A DNA stretch of 64,000 nt from Opitutia bacterium (lineage in GTDB: Bacteria > Verrucomicrobiota > Verrucomicrobiia > Opitutales > Opitutaceae). Positions 16,973 through 26,464 of the stretch are shown here, piece by piece. Every line of letters starts with the position of its first letter. The stretch's first letter is position 1. The stretch covers positions 186,001 to 250,000 of the forward strand of contig JACPIS010000009.1 of the NCBI GenBank assembly GCA_016187925.1. The letters run 5' to 3'. Below the pieces are notes generated by a model that saw only the letters and a program-made list of their open reading frames with translations, was not told the DNA's origin and did no database searches. The translations under genes and the position numbers were made by a program.

Positions 16973-17713
16973 ATGATCAATCAAACCTATCTCGTCACAG
17001 GCGGCACGACCGGCATCGGTCTGGCCACCGCCCAACTCCTGAGCGCCGAGGGCGCGAAGGTCATCGTCACGGGCCGCAATCCCGCGACGCTCGCCGCCGC
17101 GCGCCAGCAGCTGCCCGCGGGCACCGTCGTCCTGCGCTCCGACTCGGGCTCGCTCACCGACGCGCAGGCGCTCGGCACCGAGGTGCAGAAACACGCCGGC
17201 CGGCTCGCTGGCGCGTTCCTCAACGCGGGGACCGCGCAGTTCGGGCCGTTCGAAACGATGACGCCGCAGCATTACGACGACCTGTTCAACGTGAACGTCC
17301 GCGGCCTGTTCTTCCAATTGCAGTCGCTCCTGCCGCTGCTCGCCAACCCGAGCACCGTCGTGCTCAACGCCTCGATCGCCGCCGAGCTGGGCTTCCCCGC
17401 CACCAGCCTCTACTCGGCCACCAAGGCCGCGGTGGTTTCGCTCGGCAAATCGCTCGCCGTGGAACTCGCGCCGCGCGGCATCCGGCTCAACACGCTCAGC
17501 CCCGGCCCGATCAAGACGCCCATCTACGCCAAGCTCGGCCTCCCCGCCGAGGCGCAACCGGGCTTCGAGGAGCACATGGCGTCGCAATCGCTCTTCAAGC
17601 GCTTCGGCGAACCGGGCGAGGTCGCCCGGCTCGCGCGCTTCCTGCTCTCGGCGGATTCCAGCTACATCATCGGCGAAAACCTCACCATCGACGGCGGCGC
17701 CCGCCTGACCTGA
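16973..17713 (+). CDS. SDR family oxidoreductase
   Basis: A 246-residue classical short-chain dehydrogenase. The NAD(P)-binding TGGTTGIG is at residues 9-16, NAGTA near 82, the Ser of the SIAAELGF segment and YSATK supply the catalytic Ser-Tyr-Lys, and LSPGPIKTP follows. VIVTGRN with Arg at the end of beta-2 suggests NADP preference. The substrate is unknown. It is probably regulated by the preceding TetR protein and could act on an aldehyde or ketone that is the inducer. Confidence 0.92.
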   Translation: MINQTYLVTGGTTGIGLATAQLLSAEGAKVIVTGRNPATLAAARQQLPAGTVVLRSDSGSLTDAQALGTEVQKHAGRLAGAFLNAGTAQFGPFETMTPQHYDDLFNVNVRGLFFQLQSLLPLLANPSTVVLNASIAAELGFPATSLYSATKAAVVSLGKSLAVELAPRGIRLNTLSPGPIKTPIYAKLGLPAEAQPGFEEHMASQSLFKRFGEPGEVARLARFLLSADSSYIIGENLTIDGGARLT

Positions 17714-17751
17714 GCCGCCGCTGCACCCCTCCGCTCCCGGCAATTTTCCCC

Positions 17752-18657
17752 ATGCCCTCCCCATTCCCTCAAAGTCTGCGCGCTGCGCTGCTCGGCAACG
17801 CCGCGTTCTCGCTGCTGTCCGGTGTGTCGTTCGTGATCTTCGCGGCTCCGCTCGCGGCGTTCGTCAGTGCCGCAAGCCAACCCGCCGTCTTCCGTCTGGT
17901 CGGTCTCGGCTTGCTCGTGTTCGCCGGACTGGTCGGCGCGCTCGGCCGGCGCGCCCGACCCGATCCGTGGCTCGCACTGGGGGTCAGTTTTGCTGACTTG
18001 GTGTGGGTGCTCGGCAGCGCCGTGCTGCTCGCACTCGCGTGGAGTCAGCTCACCGCCGGCGGCGCCGCGCTCACCGCCGGGATTGCGGCAGCCGTGCTCG
18101 GCATCGCGCTCGCGCAACTTCGAGGCATCGCACAGACGTATGCCGCAGACGCCAGCGGGCGTTCGCTGGTTTGCCTGGAAATTCACAGTGCCGGCCGGCC
18201 GGACGTCATCTGGCGCAACCTGTCCGATCTGGGCAGCATAGCGCGCTTCGCTCCGTCGCTGAGCTTCTCGCGGCTGCGCGACCCGGCGGTCACGCGCGTC
18301 GGCGCTGTCCGCGAATGCGGGGACCACGGCGGCCGCGAGTGGGCCGAACTCTGCAAGAGGTTCGACGCGGCTGCGCGCGAGATCGAGGCCGACTTTCTGG
18401 TCGACGAACCCGGTTTCCCGTTTCCGTTCGCCGCGCTGGAGGGCGGCTGGAGCGTCCGAGCGGGTGAGGCCGGCGGCTCGGTCGTGCGGGTGTGGCTGCG
18501 CGGCAGGCCGAAGCCGCGGCTGCTGACGCCGCTCATCTTGCCGTTGCTCGAGTGGCAAAGCCGCCGGACGTTCGGTCCCACCGTTCAGCGCCTCGCGCAG
18601 GAGCCCGGCGCTCCGGCGTCCCCGGACCTCGCAAGATGGGCGATCATACCCTGCTGA
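17752..18657 (+). CDS. Membrane-anchored SRPBCC (polyketide cyclase-like) protein
   Basis: A 301-residue two-part protein. Residues 1-130 hold four hydrophobic segments typical of small DoxX-like or unknown membrane domains. Residues about 140-290 look like an SRPBCC fold (VCLEIHSAGRPDVIWRNLSD, VGAVRECGDHGG, LIDEPG-like FLVDEPGFPF, C-terminal long helix WQSRRTFGPTVQRLAQE). SRPBCC domains bind hydrophobic ligands; no enzyme activity can be named. The gene starts 38 bases after the SDR stop and may be cotranscribed with it. Confidence 0.7.
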   Translation: MPSPFPQSLRAALLGNAAFSLLSGVSFVIFAAPLAAFVSAASQPAVFRLVGLGLLVFAGLVGALGRRARPDPWLALGVSFADLVWVLGSAVLLALAWSQLTAGGAALTAGIAAAVLGIALAQLRGIAQTYAADASGRSLVCLEIHSAGRPDVIWRNLSDLGSIARFAPSLSFSRLRDPAVTRVGAVRECGDHGGREWAELCKRFDAAAREIEADFLVDEPGFPFPFAALEGGWSVRAGEAGGSVVRVWLRGRPKPRLLTPLILPLLEWQSRRTFGPTVQRLAQEPGAPASPDLARWAIIPC

Positions 18658-19059
18658 CTCCGCGTCATGATTTCCGTCGTCATCGTTCTCGCCGCGCTGT
18701 GCCTGCTGGTGGCCACCGATACCGGTGGTTCCTCGGGGTAGCGCCGGCCGGTGTCTGGTGCAGTATCGAGGCGCGGTCCCCAGGGGTGTGGGCCGCGCCT
18801 CGTTATTTTCCCGCCGCCCCCCGGCGATCACCCTCCGCGCCGGCCGAAGGGAAAGCCGAAAGGCCCGGGCCGATCCGCCCTCGATTTCATGCGCACTGAA
18901 CGGCAAGACGCGCGCACTGTTGGAGTTTGTATCGCCCGCGGCCGGGGATAGCCTGTCAACCTGAGCCGGGATGGCGGCATTCCGACCACGCTGGCACAAC
19001 TTCCACGACCATGAACTCGCTCCCTCCCGTCGCCGGCCGCCGCCGGGGATTCCGGTCCG
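18658..19059. other. Gene-free region before the hybrid kinase
   Basis: It holds a 24-codon frame at 18667-18741 (MISVVIVLAALCLLVATDTG...) that is hydrophobic but lacks any supporting signal, the terminator hairpin at 18767, and otherwise nothing recognisable. Longer frames here on either strand are shadows of GC-rich DNA. Confidence 0.45.
18767..18809 (+). terminator. Probable terminator after the SRPBCC gene
   Basis: CGAGGCGCGG pairs perfectly with CCGCGCCTCG (18767-18776 with 18793-18802), and the arms extend with CCC/GGG. TTATTTT follows on the plus strand. Confidence 0.65.
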
Positions 19060-22000
19060 ATGACGACTGACGTCCAGACCACCCCTTGGTCGCACCACGA
19101 GGGACCGGCTCCCGCGGCCGGCCGGTGGTTCCGGCAGATCGCTGCCGTCGCCGGGATCATCGTCGCACTAATCGGGCTGGGCACGCTTGTGCTGCAGCTT
19201 ACGACCCTCTCCGCGGTCGGATCGGCGCCGGCCGCGAGCATCAACATGAAGACGAACACCGCGGTCGGCCTGGCATTGGCGGGCGGTGTGCTGTTCCTGC
19301 TGGCCTGCTGCCGCCAGCGGCGCCGGGTGCGGGTGGTGGCGCAGATCGGCGCGGTGATCGTGGCGTTGCTCGGCTTGCTGACGTTGGGTGAGCACCTGTT
19401 CGGCTGGCATCTCGGCATCGACGAGTTGCTGGACCGCGAGCTGCCCGGCGCACTGGCCCCGTTCGGCCCCAACCGCATGGTGCCGGCCACTGCGCTGTGT
19501 TTCCTGCTGATCGGCAGCGCGCTGCTGTTGACCCAGTTGCGTTCCGCTGCCGCCAATCTCCCGGCCATAGCCGCGCTGGCGCTGGCCTACACGACCGCGA
19601 TGGGCTATCTCTATGGCTCAGCCTCGTTCGAGGGCATCGCTGTCTATGTCCAGATGGCTGCCTCCACGGGCATAGCATTTCTGTTGCTCGGACTGGGCAC
19701 CTTGGCGCTGCGGCCGGATCGCGGCCTCGTGGGGTTCCTGACTGGCGGGACCGCCGACGGTAAGCTCGCGCTGCGGCTGCTGCTGGCGATCCTGGCGTTC
19801 CTGCCGATGCTCGGTGGCGTGCTGCTGCGCGGCTATCAGGAGGGCCAGTACTCCGTGGAGTTCGGCGCGGCGCTGTTCGTCACCGTCGGCGGCCTGATCG
19901 TCGGGGGCTTGGTGCTGTGGAATTCCCGTGCGTTCGTCCGGCTGGAGGAAGCGCGCCAGCTGGCGACCCATCAGACCGCAGAGCTGGCGGCCATCGTGGA
20001 ATTCTCAGCCGATGCGATCATCGGCAAGGACCGGGATGGCCGGATCACCAGCTGGAACAACGGCGCCACGCGCCTCTTCGGCTACACGCGCGATGAGATG
20101 GTCGGCCAGTTGGTGGACCGCCTGATCCCGGCGGACCGGTCGGACGAGGAGGCGCGCATCCAGGAGCTTTTCGAACAGGGCGTGCCCGTGACGGATTACG
20201 TGACCCGGCGGCTGGCACGGGATGGTCGCGCCCTCGATGTCTCGATCACGCTCTCGGCGATCAAGAACGCATCGGGCGCCGTCATCGGCACCTCCAAGAT
20301 CGTGCGCGATGTCACCAGCCACAAGGCCGTCGAGGGAAAAGTCCGGCGGCTCACCCGGCTCTACGCGGCGTTGAGCGCATGCAACAAGGCCATCGTGCGC
20401 TGCTCCGACGAGAAGAAGCTCTTCCCGGAAATCTGCCGCGCCGCGGTCACATTCGGCGGCATGAAGATGGCGTGGATCGGCCTCATCGACGAGAGCAGCC
20501 GGCAGGTGACGCCCGTCGCCTCCCAGGGCGAGGGCGCGGAATATCTGCGCGACATCCATGTCTCCATCGATGCCAACGACCCCTTCGGCCTCAGCCCCAC
20601 CGGCATCGCCATCCGGGAAGACCGGCCCGTCTGGTGCCAGGATTTCCAGCACGACCCCTGCACGGAGCCATGGCATGACAGTAGCGTCAAGTACGGCTGG
20701 GGCAGCTCGGCCGCGCTACCCTTGCGCTGCAACGATGCCGTTATCGGCGCCTTCACCCTTTACTCGGGGGAACCGCAGGCGTTCGACGACGACATCCGCA
20801 ACCTGCTCGGGGAGATGACGGCCGACATCCGTTTCGCCCTGGAGAACTTCGCGCATGAGAAAAAGCGCCAGCAGGCCGAGGCGGACCTGCATCTCCAGAG
20901 CGCCGCCCTGTCGGCCACCATCAACTCCGTCGTTATCACCGACCCCCAAGGCAACATCGAGTGGGTCAACCCCGCCTTCACCCGGATCACCGGCTACCAG
21001 GCGGCGGAAGTCATCGGCCAGAACCCTCGCCTCCTGAAATCCGGCCAGCAATCCGACGCCTATTACGCGAACCTGTGGCAGACCATCACGAGCGGCCGGA
21101 GCTGGTCGGGCGAATTCATCAATGTCCGGAAGGACGGCGGCCTCTACACCGAGGAGGTCACGATCACGCCCGTCCGCGACCAGACCCGCGCCATCGCGCA
21201 CTTCGTGGCGGTGAAGCAGGACGTCACGGAAAAAAAGTCGCTGGAAAGACAGCTGTTCCAGACGCAGCGGCTCGAGGGCATCGGCCTGCTGGCCAGCGGC
21301 ATCGCCCATGACCTCAACAACGTGCTGGCGCCCATCGCGCTCTCCATCGAGCTCCTGCGCCTGCAGTTTCCCGGCTCGGGCAAACGGCTGGACCTCATCG
21401 AAGAATCCTGCCGGCGCGGCTCCGACATCATCCGCCAGGTCCTGACCTTCGCCCGCGGCGTCGAAGGCGAACGAGGCGCCCTGCAGGTCGGCCGGCTGGT
21501 GAAGGAGATGTCGCGGCTCATCACCGAGACCTTCCCGCGCAACATCGAGGTGGTCTACCACCTGGCCGCGGGCGACGACCAGGTCCGCGGCGACCCGACC
21601 CAAATCCATCAGGTATTGCTCAACCTCGCCGTGAATGCCCGCGACGCCATGCCCAACGGCGGCCACCTCACGCTCCTCGTGGAGCGAAAGATCCTCGACG
21701 AGTTCGCGGCCAGCCAGATCCCGGGGGCACGCCCGGGCGAGTTCGTGATGCTGGTCGTCCGCGACACCGGCACCGGCATTCCGCCGGAGAATCTGCCGCA
21801 TATCTTCGAACCGTTCTTCACCACCAAGCCGCGCGGCCAGGGCACCGGACTCGGCCTCTCCACGGTGCACGGCATCGTGCGCAGCCACCAAGGCTTCGTG
21901 CACGTGCGCAGCGAGCTGGGCGTCGGCACAGAATTCCAGGTGTACCTGCCCGCCCTCCCGCCGACGGAACTCACCGAAGCCCGGGCCCGAACCGCCACCC

Positions 22001-22395
22001 CGTTCCCTGTCGGCCACGGCGAATTGGTCCTCGTGGCCGACGACGAGGCCACCATCCGCGAAATCACGCGACTCGTGCTGGAGGAGCACGGCTTCGCCCC
22101 GCTGCTCGCCGAGAACGGCAAGGAGGCGTTGGAGCTGTTTCACGCCCACCGCGAGCGGATCAAGCTCGTCATCCTCGACCGCATGATGCCCGGGATGAGC
22201 GGCGAAGAGGTCGCCCGGAAAATCCACCAGCTCGCGCCCCAGTTGCCGATCTTCCTGTCCACCGGCCTGCTCATGGAAGGCAACGAGCCCGCGAAGGAAG
22301 AAGCGCTCAAGGCCGTCGGCGTCACCGCCATCCTGCACAAGCCCTACACCGAGGCCGTGCTGCTGAAGGCCCTGCGCCAGCACCTGCGCGTTTGA
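19060..22395 (+). CDS. Hybrid sensor histidine kinase/response regulator
   Basis: A 1111-residue membrane sensor. Eight or so hydrophobic helices fill residues 25-290. They are followed by a PAS domain (310-430), a GAF-like domain (about 440-600), a second PAS/PAC (about 610-725), a HisKA dimerisation domain with His750 in SGIAHDLNNVLAP, an HATPase_c domain (NARDAMPNGG, DTGTGIPPENLPHIFEPFFTT, GLGLSTVHGI) and a receiver domain with Asp1040 in VILDRMMPGMSG. The ligand is unknown. It has no response-regulator partner next door, so output may go through the fused receiver and an unlinked phosphotransfer protein. The next gene starts about 110 bases later. Confidence 0.93.
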   Translation: MTTDVQTTPWSHHEGPAPAAGRWFRQIAAVAGIIVALIGLGTLVLQLTTLSAVGSAPAASINMKTNTAVGLALAGGVLFLLACCRQRRRVRVVAQIGAVIVALLGLLTLGEHLFGWHLGIDELLDRELPGALAPFGPNRMVPATALCFLLIGSALLLTQLRSAAANLPAIAALALAYTTAMGYLYGSASFEGIAVYVQMAASTGIAFLLLGLGTLALRPDRGLVGFLTGGTADGKLALRLLLAILAFLPMLGGVLLRGYQEGQYSVEFGAALFVTVGGLIVGGLVLWNSRAFVRLEEARQLATHQTAELAAIVEFSADAIIGKDRDGRITSWNNGATRLFGYTRDEMVGQLVDRLIPADRSDEEARIQELFEQGVPVTDYVTRRLARDGRALDVSITLSAIKNASGAVIGTSKIVRDVTSHKAVEGKVRRLTRLYAALSACNKAIVRCSDEKKLFPEICRAAVTFGGMKMAWIGLIDESSRQVTPVASQGEGAEYLRDIHVSIDANDPFGLSPTGIAIREDRPVWCQDFQHDPCTEPWHDSSVKYGWGSSAALPLRCNDAVIGAFTLYSGEPQAFDDDIRNLLGEMTADIRFALENFAHEKKRQQAEADLHLQSAALSATINSVVITDPQGNIEWVNPAFTRITGYQAAEVIGQNPRLLKSGQQSDAYYANLWQTITSGRSWSGEFINVRKDGGLYTEEVTITPVRDQTRAIAHFVAVKQDVTEKKSLERQLFQTQRLEGIGLLASGIAHDLNNVLAPIALSIELLRLQFPGSGKRLDLIEESCRRGSDIIRQVLTFARGVEGERGALQVGRLVKEMSRLITETFPRNIEVVYHLAAGDDQVRGDPTQIHQVLLNLAVNARDAMPNGGHLTLLVERKILDEFAASQIPGARPGEFVMLVVRDTGTGIPPENLPHIFEPFFTTKPRGQGTGLGLSTVHGIVRSHQGFVHVRSELGVGTEFQVYLPALPPTELTEARARTATPFPVGHGELVLVADDEATIREITRLVLEEHGFAPLLAENGKEALELFHAHRERIKLVILDRMMPGMSGEEVARKIHQLAPQLPIFLSTGLLMEGNEPAKEEALKAVGVTAILHKPYTEAVLLKALRQHLRV

Positions 22396-22505
22396 GCGGC
22401 CGCTTGACCGCGGGCCAATTGTGCCGGTGCGCGCACCGGGGCGCTGATTGGGTGCGGGAAAAATTCCTTTTGTCGTCAGGGCATTCCCGGTTACCCGTTT
22501 TGCCC

Positions 22506-24326
22506 ATGCGCTCCCACGCCATCCCCTGTCTTGCCCTGTTCTCGTTTATCGCCGCGCAGACCCTCTGCGCGACCGTGACTGCGCCGGCCGACCTCCTGCC
22601 ACCCGCCCCCGCCTGGCACGGCGCCAGCGAGGCGCTCGTCGCCAAGGCCGACAATCCGTGGATCACCCCCGCGGAAAAAATGCAGCTGCTCGACTCGCCC
22701 AACTACGCCGACACCATCGCCTGGCTGCGCCAGCTGGCCGACGCCTCGCCGCTGATCGACCTGCAGGAATTCGGCCGCACGCCCCAGGGCCGGCCGCTCT
22801 ACGTCGTCGTCGCGACCAAGGAAAAATTTCCCACCCCCCCGGCCCTCCGCACCAGCGGCAAGCCCACCCTCCTCGCCCAGGGCGGCATCCACTCCGGCGA
22901 GATCGACGGCAAGGACGCCGGCCTGATGCTCCTCCGCGACATCGCGTTCGGCGGCAAGGACGCGCTGCTCGACCACGCCAACTTCCTTTTCGTGCCCGTC
23001 TTCAACGCCGACGGCCACGAGCGCAGCTCCGAGTGGAACCGCCCCAACCAGCGCGGCCCCGTGCACCAGGGCTGGCGCACCACCGCGCAGAACCTGAACC
23101 TCAACCGCGACTACGTGAAGGCCGACTCGCCCGAGATGCGCGCCATGCTACGCCTCATCCAGACCTGGGCGCCCTCGCTCTACCTCGACCTGCACGTCAC
23201 CGACGGCATCGATTACCAATACGACATCACCTACGGGTACAACGGCTGGAACGGCTTCACCTCGTGGTCGCCGCAGGGCAGCACGTGGCTCGAAAAATAT
23301 TTCCGCCCGGCCGTCGATGGCGCGTTGCAGCAGTCCGGTCACATCCCCGGTCCGTTGATCATGGCGATCAACAATCGCGATCTCACCGCCGGCATCGTCG
23401 GCGGCAACGGCGACCCGCGCTTCTCCACCGGCTACGGCGATCTCCGCCATCTGCCGTCCGTCCTCCTCGAAAACCATTCGCTCAAGCCCTACCCGCAGCG
23501 CGTGCTCGGCACCTACATTTTCATCGAGTCGGCACTGGCCGCCGTCGGCGCGCATGCGGCCGAGCTCACCGCCGCCATCGCAGCCGACAATACCGCCCGC
23601 CCCGCCGAAATCCCCGCCAACTGGGGCGACGGCGGCGGCCCGGTCACCAAGATGGATTTCCTCGGCATCGCCTACGAAGAGTTCGTCTCGCCCGCCTCCG
23701 GCGTGAAGGAGGTCCGCTGGCTCGGCACGCCCAAGCTCTACAAGGATCTCCCCATCATCGGCGACAAGCCCGGCGTCATCCTGCAGCGCCCGAAGGCCTA
23801 CTACGTGCCCGCCACCGAGTCCGACGTCATCGCCGTGCTCGCCGCGCATGGCGTGCGGATGGAGACCCTCGCGGAGCCGCGCACGGTCGAGGCGGAGTTT
23901 TACCGCCTCACCGACGTCAAGACCGCCACCGAACCGTTCGAGGGCCACTACACCCTGACCGCCGACGTGAAGCCCGAGCGCCGCACCGAGACCTTCCCCG
24001 CCGGCTCCGTCCGCATCACCACCGACCAGCCGCTCGGCGAACTCGCCGTCGTCATGCTCGAGCCGCAGAGCCGCGACTCGCTCCTCGCGTGGGGCTTCTT
24101 CAACGAAGTCCTCCAGCGCACCGAGTACATCGAGGGCTACGTCGTCGCGCCCATGGCGGAAAAAATGCTCGCCGACAGCCCGCCACTGAAAGCCGAGTTC
24201 GAGGCCAAGCTCGCCGCCGACGAGAAATTCGCGAAAGACCCGACCGCCCGGCTGCAATGGTTCTACGCCCGCTCAAAGTTCTACGACGAGCGCTACCTCC
24301 TCTACCCCGTCGGCCTCGAGCGTTGA
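22506..24326 (+). CDS. Secreted M14 family zinc carboxypeptidase
   Basis: A 606-residue protein with a signal peptide (residues 1-21). The M14 zinc site is visible as IHSGEIDGKDAG (His129, Glu132) and a later His in LYLDLHVTDG. GRTPQGRPLY at the domain start and LNLNRDYVKAD also fit M14 peptidases. The C-terminal 250 residues form an extra domain. The last ten codons (YLLYPVGLER) and the stop lie in a 35-base sequence that is repeated exactly at 29084-29118, marking the edge of a possible inserted block. A frame beginning at 22392 is read-through from the kinase gene. Confidence 0.88.
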   Translation: MRSHAIPCLALFSFIAAQTLCATVTAPADLLPPAPAWHGASEALVAKADNPWITPAEKMQLLDSPNYADTIAWLRQLADASPLIDLQEFGRTPQGRPLYVVVATKEKFPTPPALRTSGKPTLLAQGGIHSGEIDGKDAGLMLLRDIAFGGKDALLDHANFLFVPVFNADGHERSSEWNRPNQRGPVHQGWRTTAQNLNLNRDYVKADSPEMRAMLRLIQTWAPSLYLDLHVTDGIDYQYDITYGYNGWNGFTSWSPQGSTWLEKYFRPAVDGALQQSGHIPGPLIMAINNRDLTAGIVGGNGDPRFSTGYGDLRHLPSVLLENHSLKPYPQRVLGTYIFIESALAAVGAHAAELTAAIAADNTARPAEIPANWGDGGGPVTKMDFLGIAYEEFVSPASGVKEVRWLGTPKLYKDLPIIGDKPGVILQRPKAYYVPATESDVIAVLAAHGVRMETLAEPRTVEAEFYRLTDVKTATEPFEGHYTLTADVKPERRTETFPAGSVRITTDQPLGELAVVMLEPQSRDSLLAWGFFNEVLQRTEYIEGYVVAPMAEKMLADSPPLKAEFEAKLAADEKFAKDPTARLQWFYARSKFYDERYLLYPVGLER

Positions 24327-24328
24327 GC
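24294..24328. repeat. Left 35-bp direct repeat (3' end of peptidase gene)
   Basis: This 35-base stretch, from the TAC codon of the last YLL of the peptidase to two bases past its TGA, recurs without mismatch at 29084-29118 in the same orientation. Flanks differ on both sides. It looks like a target duplication or attachment site at a gene's 3' end. Confidence 0.9.
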
Positions 24329-24329
24329 T

Positions 24330-25424
24330 TCAGCGCGGCGCGAGTCCGGCGGCCACCGCCGCCGCTTCAGGCGCCGTGCCACTGGCCATCTGCACCCGCG
24401 CCGCAATGACCGCGTCGAGCGGGGGTTCGAGCAATGCGTGGAGTTTCTCCAACTCCCCGGCGGCCAGACCCTCGATCGTGCGATAGCGCCCGTCGACCCG
24501 GCGGATTTCGAGCCCGACCAGCGCCGGGGTGCCGGCGGCACCCCAGCCAAAGGTACTCGCGAACGTTTGCGGTCGCACAAACTGAATGTCGGTCCAGGCA
24601 ATGACCCGAAGCGAATCCGGCGACGATCCCAGCGCCAGACCGTCGCCGCGCAATTCCACGATGCGGTTGCCGCGAGCCCGCCGCCACCTGCTTCCGGCGG
24701 CGAGCGCGCCCAGCCCGCACATGATCGCGATCACGCCCGACCATTCGTCCGACAACCCGGCCAGCGGCCCGCCCCACCCGGCCAAGCCGGCGCCAGCCAA
24801 AGCCAGCGGCGCCACCCAGAACGGCATGACGGAGAACTGCAGCCGCAGCGGCTGCTGCCAGCGCTGGCGCTGGAGGTCGGGCAGGTTCGCCTCGGCGCGC
24901 TTCGGCCCGCGAAAAAGCTCGTCCACGTAGTCAAGGATGTGGCGCTGGATGCGCGCCACGTTCGGACTGAACACATCCCAGCCGAATGCGACCACCCCTC
25001 CCGGTGTCTGGATGCGCAGCTCCTGCTCCAACGGGACGCCGTTCACGCGGTAAGTAAACGCCTCCGTCTGGCCGAAGTCCGCCCAGGGAATCCCGTGCTC
25101 GCGCACAAGATAATACGGCAGGAAGAAACCCGCGAATCCCGTCCCGCGCCAGCAGCGGAGCCTGATGCCTTCGGGGTCCAAGGCCAGGGAAGGCGGCCGA
25201 AGCAAGGCATGGACATTGCGGCAGCCGGCGAGAGCGAAGCCGAGCGCCACCGCACCAAACCCAGCCCCGAATCCGAGCTGGACGCCTTGCTCCTGCATCC
25301 GCTCGTCCAGAAAGCCGAATTGCACGGCCAGAAAGCCCAGGAATGCCGCCAGACTGAAGTGCAACAGACCCTTGAGCACATGGTTGATGACTGCGGGGCG
25401 AATGCTGCTTACGGGGGAGTTCAT
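24330..25424 (-). CDS. Membrane protein with PH-like segment, unknown function
   Basis: A protein of 364 residues from the ATG at 25424. It has two hydrophobic segments near residues 15-65, a soluble part with GIPWADFGQTEAFTYRVNG, a second membrane pair around 195-240, and another beta-rich part with IAWTDIQFVRP. The W-x-DI pattern after a short strand resembles bacterial PH-like domains of the YcxB type, present twice; this is a visual guess. It is the last gene of the four-gene block and ends one base past the left direct repeat. A longer start at 25460 would overlap the upstream gene and seems less likely. Confidence 0.6.
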   Translation of the reverse strand: MNSPVSSIRPAVINHVLKGLLHFSLAAFLGFLAVQFGFLDERMQEQGVQLGFGAGFGAVALGFALAGCRNVHALLRPPSLALDPEGIRLRCWRGTGFAGFFLPYYLVREHGIPWADFGQTEAFTYRVNGVPLEQELRIQTPGGVVAFGWDVFSPNVARIQRHILDYVDELFRGPKRAEANLPDLQRQRWQQPLRLQFSVMPFWVAPLALAGAGLAGWGGPLAGLSDEWSGVIAIMCGLGALAAGSRWRRARGNRIVELRGDGLALGSSPDSLRVIAWTDIQFVRPQTFASTFGWGAAGTPALVGLEIRRVDGRYRTIEGLAAGELEKLHALLEPPLDAVIAARVQMASGTAPEAAAVAAGLAPR

Positions 25425-25437
25425 AAGGTCGGGTGGA

Positions 25438-26460
25438 TTAATCCGGCAGCAGCCTGGCATAGCTCGCTTTGTCGGCCGTGCGCTGGTCGACGAGATTCTT
25501 TATCCGAAGGACAACGATTTTTTGCGCGGCGAGCTGCTGCTCAGTCACATCGTTCAGGTGGTCGATGCCTTCGTTCAGGATGTAGATCGTCGCGCCGGCC
25601 TCGCCTACGTCGTATATCCCGCTCGCCACGGCGCTGAGTTCCTTCAGGTACGGATGATCGATGAGCATTGATGCCAGGGTGAGCACCGCTTCCTGCCGGC
25701 CGGCGACGGTCTCCGTGTCCGTCTCCGCCAGCTTGAACAGCTTCTCCTCGTATTTCAGGCAGGCGATTGCCTCCTTGGCCCCTTGCACGAGCACGGCGCG
25801 GGGCGCCTTTTCCGAAAAGGAGCGCAGCCACATCTGCAGGTCGTGGTCCTTCAATCCCGCCTGGCTGAGCTTCTCGGCCAGTCGGTTCACGTCCTTCCGT
25901 TTCATGGTGCGGATTTTCTCCAGGAACCGCTCCTGCATCGCCGCCTCGGCCTTGGCGGTCACCAGCGCCTGCACCCGCGAGGTGAGCTGGGCGATCATGT
26001 GGTCGCGCGCCTGGCCGGCCAGTCCGCCGTAGCGCACGAGTTCCGCCTCGCGCTGCTTGAAACCCCAGCCGCGCAGCTGCTCATTCATTTCGGCGATCTG
26101 CCGGCTCGCGTCCTGGATTTTCACCGCCAGGCCCAGCGCCTGAGTGTAAGTGTCCGCCTGGTCGACGATGCCGTCGGCCTCGCCTTGCAGGGTCGCCTTG
26201 GTTGCCACCGCCTCGCCGGCACGCGGGCTGTCTTCGGTGACGCCTTCAAATTCCTTCAGGAACGCCGCGTATTTTTCGGCGAACCGCGTTTGCTGCCGCT
26301 GGATGCGCGTGCGCAGCTTGCCCAGCTTCACCCGGTCAGCGGCTTGCAGTGTCGCCGGCACCGGCGGCAACGTCCCGCCCACGGGCTCTTCCGCCCGCAA
26401 CCCGAGGGCGGCAAACAGGAGGAAGAAAACCAGTCCGAGTCGACATAGATGGGATTTCAT
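25438..26460 (-). CDS. Secreted coiled-coil protein of unknown function
   Basis: From the ATG at 26460 the product has 340 residues with a signal peptide (MKSHLCRLGLVFFLLFAALG...). The remainder is almost entirely helical and charged (KLRTRIQRQQTRFAEKYAAF, AEKLSQAGLKDHDLQMWLRS), suggesting coiled coils and no enzyme motif. It is not recognised. It lies four bases after the previous gene's stop and 13 before the next start, so it is part of one operon. A structural or scaffolding role in the periplasm together with the other secreted coiled-coil protein is a guess. Confidence 0.65.
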   Translation of the reverse strand: MKSHLCRLGLVFFLLFAALGLRAEEPVGGTLPPVPATLQAADRVKLGKLRTRIQRQQTRFAEKYAAFLKEFEGVTEDSPRAGEAVATKATLQGEADGIVDQADTYTQALGLAVKIQDASRQIAEMNEQLRGWGFKQREAELVRYGGLAGQARDHMIAQLTSRVQALVTAKAEAAMQERFLEKIRTMKRKDVNRLAEKLSQAGLKDHDLQMWLRSFSEKAPRAVLVQGAKEAIACLKYEEKLFKLAETDTETVAGRQEAVLTLASMLIDHPYLKELSAVASGIYDVGEAGATIYILNEGIDHLNDVTEQQLAAQKIVVLRIKNLVDQRTADKASYARLLPD

Positions 26461-26464
26461 AAAA

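Noticed and set aside
18667-18741. A 24-codon hydrophobic ORF (MISVVIVLAALCLLV...)
   Set aside because: No ribosome binding site or conservation evidence; may be chance. Mentioned only in the gap entry.
22448-24409. A 653-codon plus-strand frame over the M14 peptidase gene
   Set aside because: It is Arg/Pro/His-rich and has no domain; the overlapping frame has a signal peptide and zinc motifs. It is a shadow of high third-position GC.
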